Source: Actinomarina sp002308095 (GTDB lineage Bacteria; Actinomycetota; Acidimicrobiia; Actinomarinales; Actinomarinaceae). Taken from it: a DNA stretch of 64,000 nt. The stretch covers positions 744,001-808,000 of the forward strand of contig JBJKUL010000001.1 of the NCBI GenBank assembly GCA_045563135.1. Direction: 5' to 3'. The position numbers were made by a program, and so were the translations under genes. The stretch's first letter is position 1. The number at the start of each line of letters is the position of its first letter. Shown in pieces: positions 60,745 to 64,000 of the stretch. The notes under the pieces are model-generated. The model was not told the DNA's origin and ran no database searches. It saw nothing but the letters and a program-made list of their open reading frames with translations.

Positions 60745-62329
60745 TAAAAGAATCGCTTAGTTCATCATCTATAAATTCAGAAATATCTTCGTCATTTAAC
60801 CTTAGGCTTTCCTCGTATTCCGCAGGTTTATTCAATTCGGCATATTTTTTCATAAAGTTACCTAACAATAAGATAATCATAATATACAACAAAAGCACAA
60901 GCATAAATCTGTATGCTAAAGCTCCACTTTGTAGTAGTGTTTGTTGCGCTTCTTTAAACTCGCTATCAGGTGGCAGAACAAGAATTCGTATAAATAGCCA
61001 AATGCCCATCAAAAAGCTTACAATTGGCATAGCCTGGTTTAACCCCTCAGAATCTCCAATTGCGTCAAATAACTCATTACCTCCCCATGGAACTGCTTTA
61101 AATATAACTCCCTCTAAACACATTAAATAAGTTAGTTTACATACTGCCATTAAAACACCTGAGGAGCTTACAGATTCAAATGATGTTGCGTAAAAGAAAA
61201 AGTATCCAACAATTGAGAGACTCATCATTGAGTAAAACTTAGGAGATAACTCAGCCTTGGGTCTATTGGAGACTATGTGGATAGCTGCGATGAAACCTAG
61301 TATAAAGCCAAAGGGAAGTTCTATAACCACAAATAATATTGTCGAAAGGACGGCAAAAAACATTGCTTGCGGATTCCAATCGAATTTTATAATTTGGTCA
61401 TAAACATAGTATTCAATAAGTGACTCAATACCTTCGTAAAAAAATGTGACAACAACCAAACCAAATAAAACGCCTAAAAATATTGCCAGATTTTCCTCCC
61501 TAACGTCAAAAGTAAATCCCTCTTCTACAAAAGCATATAAAAGAGCAGTGATAAGTGCTACGAGTGATATTTCCATTACTGTTTCAAGAGTTGTTTTTTC
61601 TTTTGTGTTGTTTTTACGACTTGTCCATCTAACTCTGTAGTGGGCAATAATACGATTAAACCACTCTTGGGCAAGCAGCACACCGTAGAATAAAATTAAA
61701 ATTCCTGAAGTAATCAAGAATGCAAAACTATTTTTTTCGTGGTCGGTGAAATCAATATCCTTAAATAATGGAATTGTTGTAATGAGTTCATTAGTAAAAG
61801 TTATATTTGTAGAAGTATCCACAACTGAGGATTCCTCAACTTCTAGAATTGGGCTTTCAACTACCAGCGTAGTTGCTGGTACTACAGGAAGAACTGGTAT
61901 TGGAGGAATTAACTTTTCATCAGATGTTATTTCAGTTGTAATATCTTTATAGCAATACATTGAATCACAGTCTGGTCCAGTGAATTGTGTATATTCTGTA
62001 GATAATATTTTTATTGTAAGTGAAAGGGTATTGGACCCATCCCACAAAATTTCTTTTGATCCAGTTGCTGCAGAATCTTTAAGCTCTAAAGGTTCGTTCA
62101 ACAATCCATCAGCTGTGAATTCTCTAACTATAAGAATAACCTGATCAATGTTATCAACTCCACTAATGTTCCATGAGATTTGTAAATTGTTTTCATCTAA
62201 TCTCGCTTCTTCAATTTCTATTAATACTTCTTCAGTCTCAAGTAGTTGTGGACCTGAAAAATTATCATTAATTACACCATTAAAGAAAGATATAAAGAAA
62301 ATTAAAGACATGATTGTTTTTTTCATCAA
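60734..62329 (-). CDS. Multi-helix membrane protein with exported N-terminal domain
   Basis: 531 residues. A signal peptide (about 1-20) leads to an exported part of about 175 residues with beta-rich character and a Pro/Val/Thr linker. About eight membrane helices follow from residue ~200, including ALITALLYAFVEEGF, ELPFGFILGFIAAIH and a CLEGVIFKAVPWGG segment. An acidic cytoplasmic tail (DEDISEFIDDELSD) ends it. The helix part recalls an uncharacterised actinobacterial family with exported N-terminal domains, from memory and uncertain. Coupled to the sortase gene by a four-base overlap (ATGA). Confidence 0.75.
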   Translation of the reverse strand: MMKKTIMSLIFFISFFNGVINDNFSGPQLLETEEVLIEIEEARLDENNLQISWNISGVDNIDQVILIVREFTADGLLNEPLELKDSAATGSKEILWDGSNTLSLTIKILSTEYTQFTGPDCDSMYCYKDITTEITSDEKLIPPIPVLPVVPATTLVVESPILEVEESSVVDTSTNITFTNELITTIPLFKDIDFTDHEKNSFAFLITSGILILFYGVLLAQEWFNRIIAHYRVRWTSRKNNTKEKTTLETVMEISLVALITALLYAFVEEGFTFDVREENLAIFLGVLFGLVVVTFFYEGIESLIEYYVYDQIIKFDWNPQAMFFAVLSTILFVVIELPFGFILGFIAAIHIVSNRPKAELSPKFYSMMSLSIVGYFFFYATSFESVSSSGVLMAVCKLTYLMCLEGVIFKAVPWGGNELFDAIGDSEGLNQAMPIVSFLMGIWLFIRILVLPPDSEFKEAQQTLLQSGALAYRFMLVLLLYIMIILLLGNFMKKYAELNKPAEYEESLRLNDEDISEFIDDELSDSFNES

Positions 62330-63990
62330 CCGAATACCTTTACTTTTTCTAATTTACCAATTACGACCAGTCTTTGTTTAGCTGAAAATTTTGGGTGGCA
62401 AGTTGATAATGTTATTCTGTCATCACCAAAGCTTCCAAGTAAATAAGTTTCTTCAGGTGAAACTATTTTTACATCTACAACTTTGTATTTATATTCGTTT
62501 GTGTTTGTCTGAAACAAAATATCATCACCAATCACTACTCGATCTAGATTTCCAAAAGGAGCTCCATAAGTAGTTCTATGACCAGCTATTCCGAAGTTTC
62601 CACCAGAGCCAGGTAAAGATGTCCCTACTATGTACCCGGGTCCATACTCTAATTTTTTAGAGGTAGCACCGAATACTACATAGTGGTTGACATCTGCAGA
62701 TAAGAGCATAAGTCTGCCAACTACGTCAGGAAGAAACTCTGCTTTGGCGGCCTGATTAGTAAGCGTTTTAGTTGCTATAGAGAGAAAAGATTCTTGAAAC
62801 TCATCAATTTGTTCTAAGTTTTCTACTGAATTTTCAGCATTTAAATTTTTGTTTCTTAAATCACTTAAGTTTGTGTTGTTAACTTCAAACTGTTTTTCTA
62901 ACAATTGTTGTTCATCATCAATTACTGAGGTAGAGAAAAAAGTTTGATTAATTGAATAACCTACAATAAATAATCCAACTACTAAAAGAGCTAGACCAAT
63001 TGGTGCAAGTGGCTTTTGTTTATGGTCAATGTTCTTTATCTGCCTAGAAGATCTTCTCTGTCCATTATTACGGTTTTTTTTTACGGGTTCGTCGAAGCTT
63101 AATTTTGCAAAGTTTTTATGCATTTGTGCTGGCTTTTTAGTGAATACAATAGAAAACAGATTCGAAGTCATCAAATTTAGCTTCTCCCTCAGCATCTGTT
63201 CTGTAACTTTAATATCTAAATATTTAGCATTTTTTGATATATTGCTTACTGCTGATATTAGGTAATCCACTTCTTTTAACATTGAAACAATATCGCTTGC
63301 GTACTTTTCCTGATCAGTGATTAAGGGGTTGAATCTTTGACTAATATCGATGCTTATCATGACCTCGGTGCCTAAAGTATTTTCTAGAACTTTTTTAAGT
63401 GTATTAGATTTTACATATATTTCAGATAATTCAATCTCCAACTGTTGGTTAATTATTCCAAGTGATTGTTGATTTTGGAGAGAATTATGAGAAGAGTAAA
63501 TTTGTTTTCCTTTTTCAATTGAATCGGCATTCTCTAAATTCTGTAAGTCGTCTCTTTGATTTTGAAGTTTTATGTCTATAGAACTATAAACTAAGCTACT
63601 AATCTCATCTGCAAGTATTGTATTTTCCAACAAATAAAACTTTGCTTTATCTTTTCCGTATCCAAGCTTTACGTCGCCGTATAAATACCAGTTCCCTTTT
63701 TTTGTGACAATTTTTTTCTCAACAGCTAGATCTAAAAGTTGACCATCATAGATAAGTTCTGTGTTTCCTAGGTCTAAGTCTTCAAACTCTACAAATATAT
63801 TGCTGCTTTGTTGATGATTAAAAAAATTATATGACCTTCTATTCCTTTTTGGACTTGGAGTATCCTCAACAATCGTTGCTTCAGTGATTACATCAGCACT
63901 GTTCATTTTATTTCTCCTGATTTTCAACACACCTAAAACTGCGAAAATATTGATAACTATCACGAATAGGTAAGTAAAGAAATACTCCAT
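62326..63990 (-). CDS. Class E-like sortase with long cytoplasmic N-terminal region containing a RecA C-terminal-like domain
   Basis: 554 residues. Sortase core at about 418-552: catalytic His471 in IAGHRTTYGAPF, Cys531 in TLSTCHPKFS and Arg540 in AKQRLVV. One helix (329-349) puts this domain outside. The cytoplasmic part has a segment (79-135) matching the RecA C-terminal domain, then about 150 helical, coiled-coil-like residues and a basic stretch (RRSSRQIK). Start uncertain: ATG at 63990 gives an extra N-terminal helix (4-22), while ATG at 63906 (M29) has a better ribosome site (AGGAG, seven bases before). I kept the longer form because those 28 codons read as a clean membrane helix with a basic end. 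Confidence 0.88.
   Translation of the reverse strand: MEYFFTYLFVIVINIFAVLGVLKIRRNKMNSADVITEATIVEDTPSPKRNRRSYNFFNHQQSSNIFVEFEDLDLGNTELIYDGQLLDLAVEKKIVTKKGNWYLYGDVKLGYGKDKAKFYLLENTILADEISSLVYSSIDIKLQNQRDDLQNLENADSIEKGKQIYSSHNSLQNQQSLGIINQQLEIELSEIYVKSNTLKKVLENTLGTEVMISIDISQRFNPLITDQEKYASDIVSMLKEVDYLISAVSNISKNAKYLDIKVTEQMLREKLNLMTSNLFSIVFTKKPAQMHKNFAKLSFDEPVKKNRNNGQRRSSRQIKNIDHKQKPLAPIGLALLVVGLFIVGYSINQTFFSTSVIDDEQQLLEKQFEVNNTNLSDLRNKNLNAENSVENLEQIDEFQESFLSIATKTLTNQAAKAEFLPDVVGRLMLLSADVNHYVVFGATSKKLEYGPGYIVGTSLPGSGGNFGIAGHRTTYGAPFGNLDRVVIGDDILFQTNTNEYKYKVVDVKIVSPEETYLLGSFGDDRITLSTCHPKFSAKQRLVVIGKLEKVKVFG
63580..63756 (-). other. RecA C-terminal-domain-like segment inside the sortase gene
   Basis: Residues 79-137 contain YDGQLLDLAVEKKIV, then KKGNWYLYGDVKLGYGKDKA, then FYLLENTILADEI. 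RecA ends with the same plan: 'GEL.DLGV...LI.K.GAWYSY.GE.IGQG..NA...L..NP....EI'. The shared G-x-L-x-DL-x-V, G-x-WY-x-Y, G-x-G-K and LxxN...EI positions and the equal spacing make this convincing by eye. No RecA ATPase core is present. Confidence 0.7.
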
Positions 63991-64000
63991 CAGAACCTAT

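Overview
This window looks like part of the chromosome of a small-genome marine actinobacterium, probably an Acidimicrobiia / Candidatus Actinomarinales-type organism. That placement is inferred from gene content, not from any phylogeny. The supporting signs are: strongly AT-rich DNA; very tight packing (no gap over about 140 bases, many 1-20 base overlaps, convergent genes sharing stop codons); a mycothiol-type amidase (Mca/MshB family); a CofC/FbiD-like F420 enzyme; nickel superoxide dismutase; GatCAB with a GluRS but no GlnRS; KorAB; a MurA with Asp in place of the fosfomycin-target Cys; and the rho-rpmE-prfA-prmC-tsaC-glyA-atp order familiar from Actinobacteria. No insertion sequence, prophage, integrase or CRISPR array was seen.

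Layout. 1-2.4 kb: a cut-off TIGR01777-type epimerase, an Nfu N-terminal-like protein and pyruvate kinase, divergent from cofC. 3.0-6.8 kb: three tRNA genes (Glu, Gln, Glu) downstream of gltX, then a FAH-family enzyme, an unknown protein and ilvE. 6.8-12.3 kb: pgpA and the dapD-dapE-gatC-gatA-gatB operon. 12.3-21.7 kb: an iscS-like gene with mnmA and ligA, murA with an Nfu C-terminal domain protein, pgl, a DMT transporter, a lipoprotein, an SRPBCC protein and a thioesterase. 21.7-24.9 kb: deoC with a catalytic aldehyde dehydrogenase and a shortened pseudo-aldehyde dehydrogenase. 25-30.7 kb: gltB and amt, separated by a long inverted repeat. 30.8-37.1 kb: an orphan seven-helix membrane protein, metG, head-to-head sodN and sodX, a 62-residue Cys-rich protein and korAB. 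37.1-44.8 kb: a complete phosphate regulon (pstSCAB, phoU, phoB-like regulator, a histidine kinase with no sensor part, a Na/Pi cotransporter and a second PhoU-like protein), with 11-base tandem repeats that look like PHO boxes. 44.9-58.8 kb: mca, the whole F1Fo ATP synthase with two small assembly/accessory genes, glyA, tsaC, prmC, prfA, a DUF1385 protein, rpmE and rho. 58.9-64 kb: a surface-protein region with a BASS-type transporter, a secreted HExxH protein on a Thr/Pro repeat stalk, a multi-helix membrane protein and a class E-like sortase.

Most genes are housekeeping. The most unusual item is the sortase at the right edge. Its long cytoplasmic N-terminal half carries a stretch that aligns closely with the C-terminal domain of RecA. 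It is translationally coupled to the multi-helix protein and the HExxH stalk protein. The PHO-box-like repeats, the alternative-fold leader before gltB, the split ALDH16-like pair with deoC and the sensorless PhoR-like kinase are also worth a second look.
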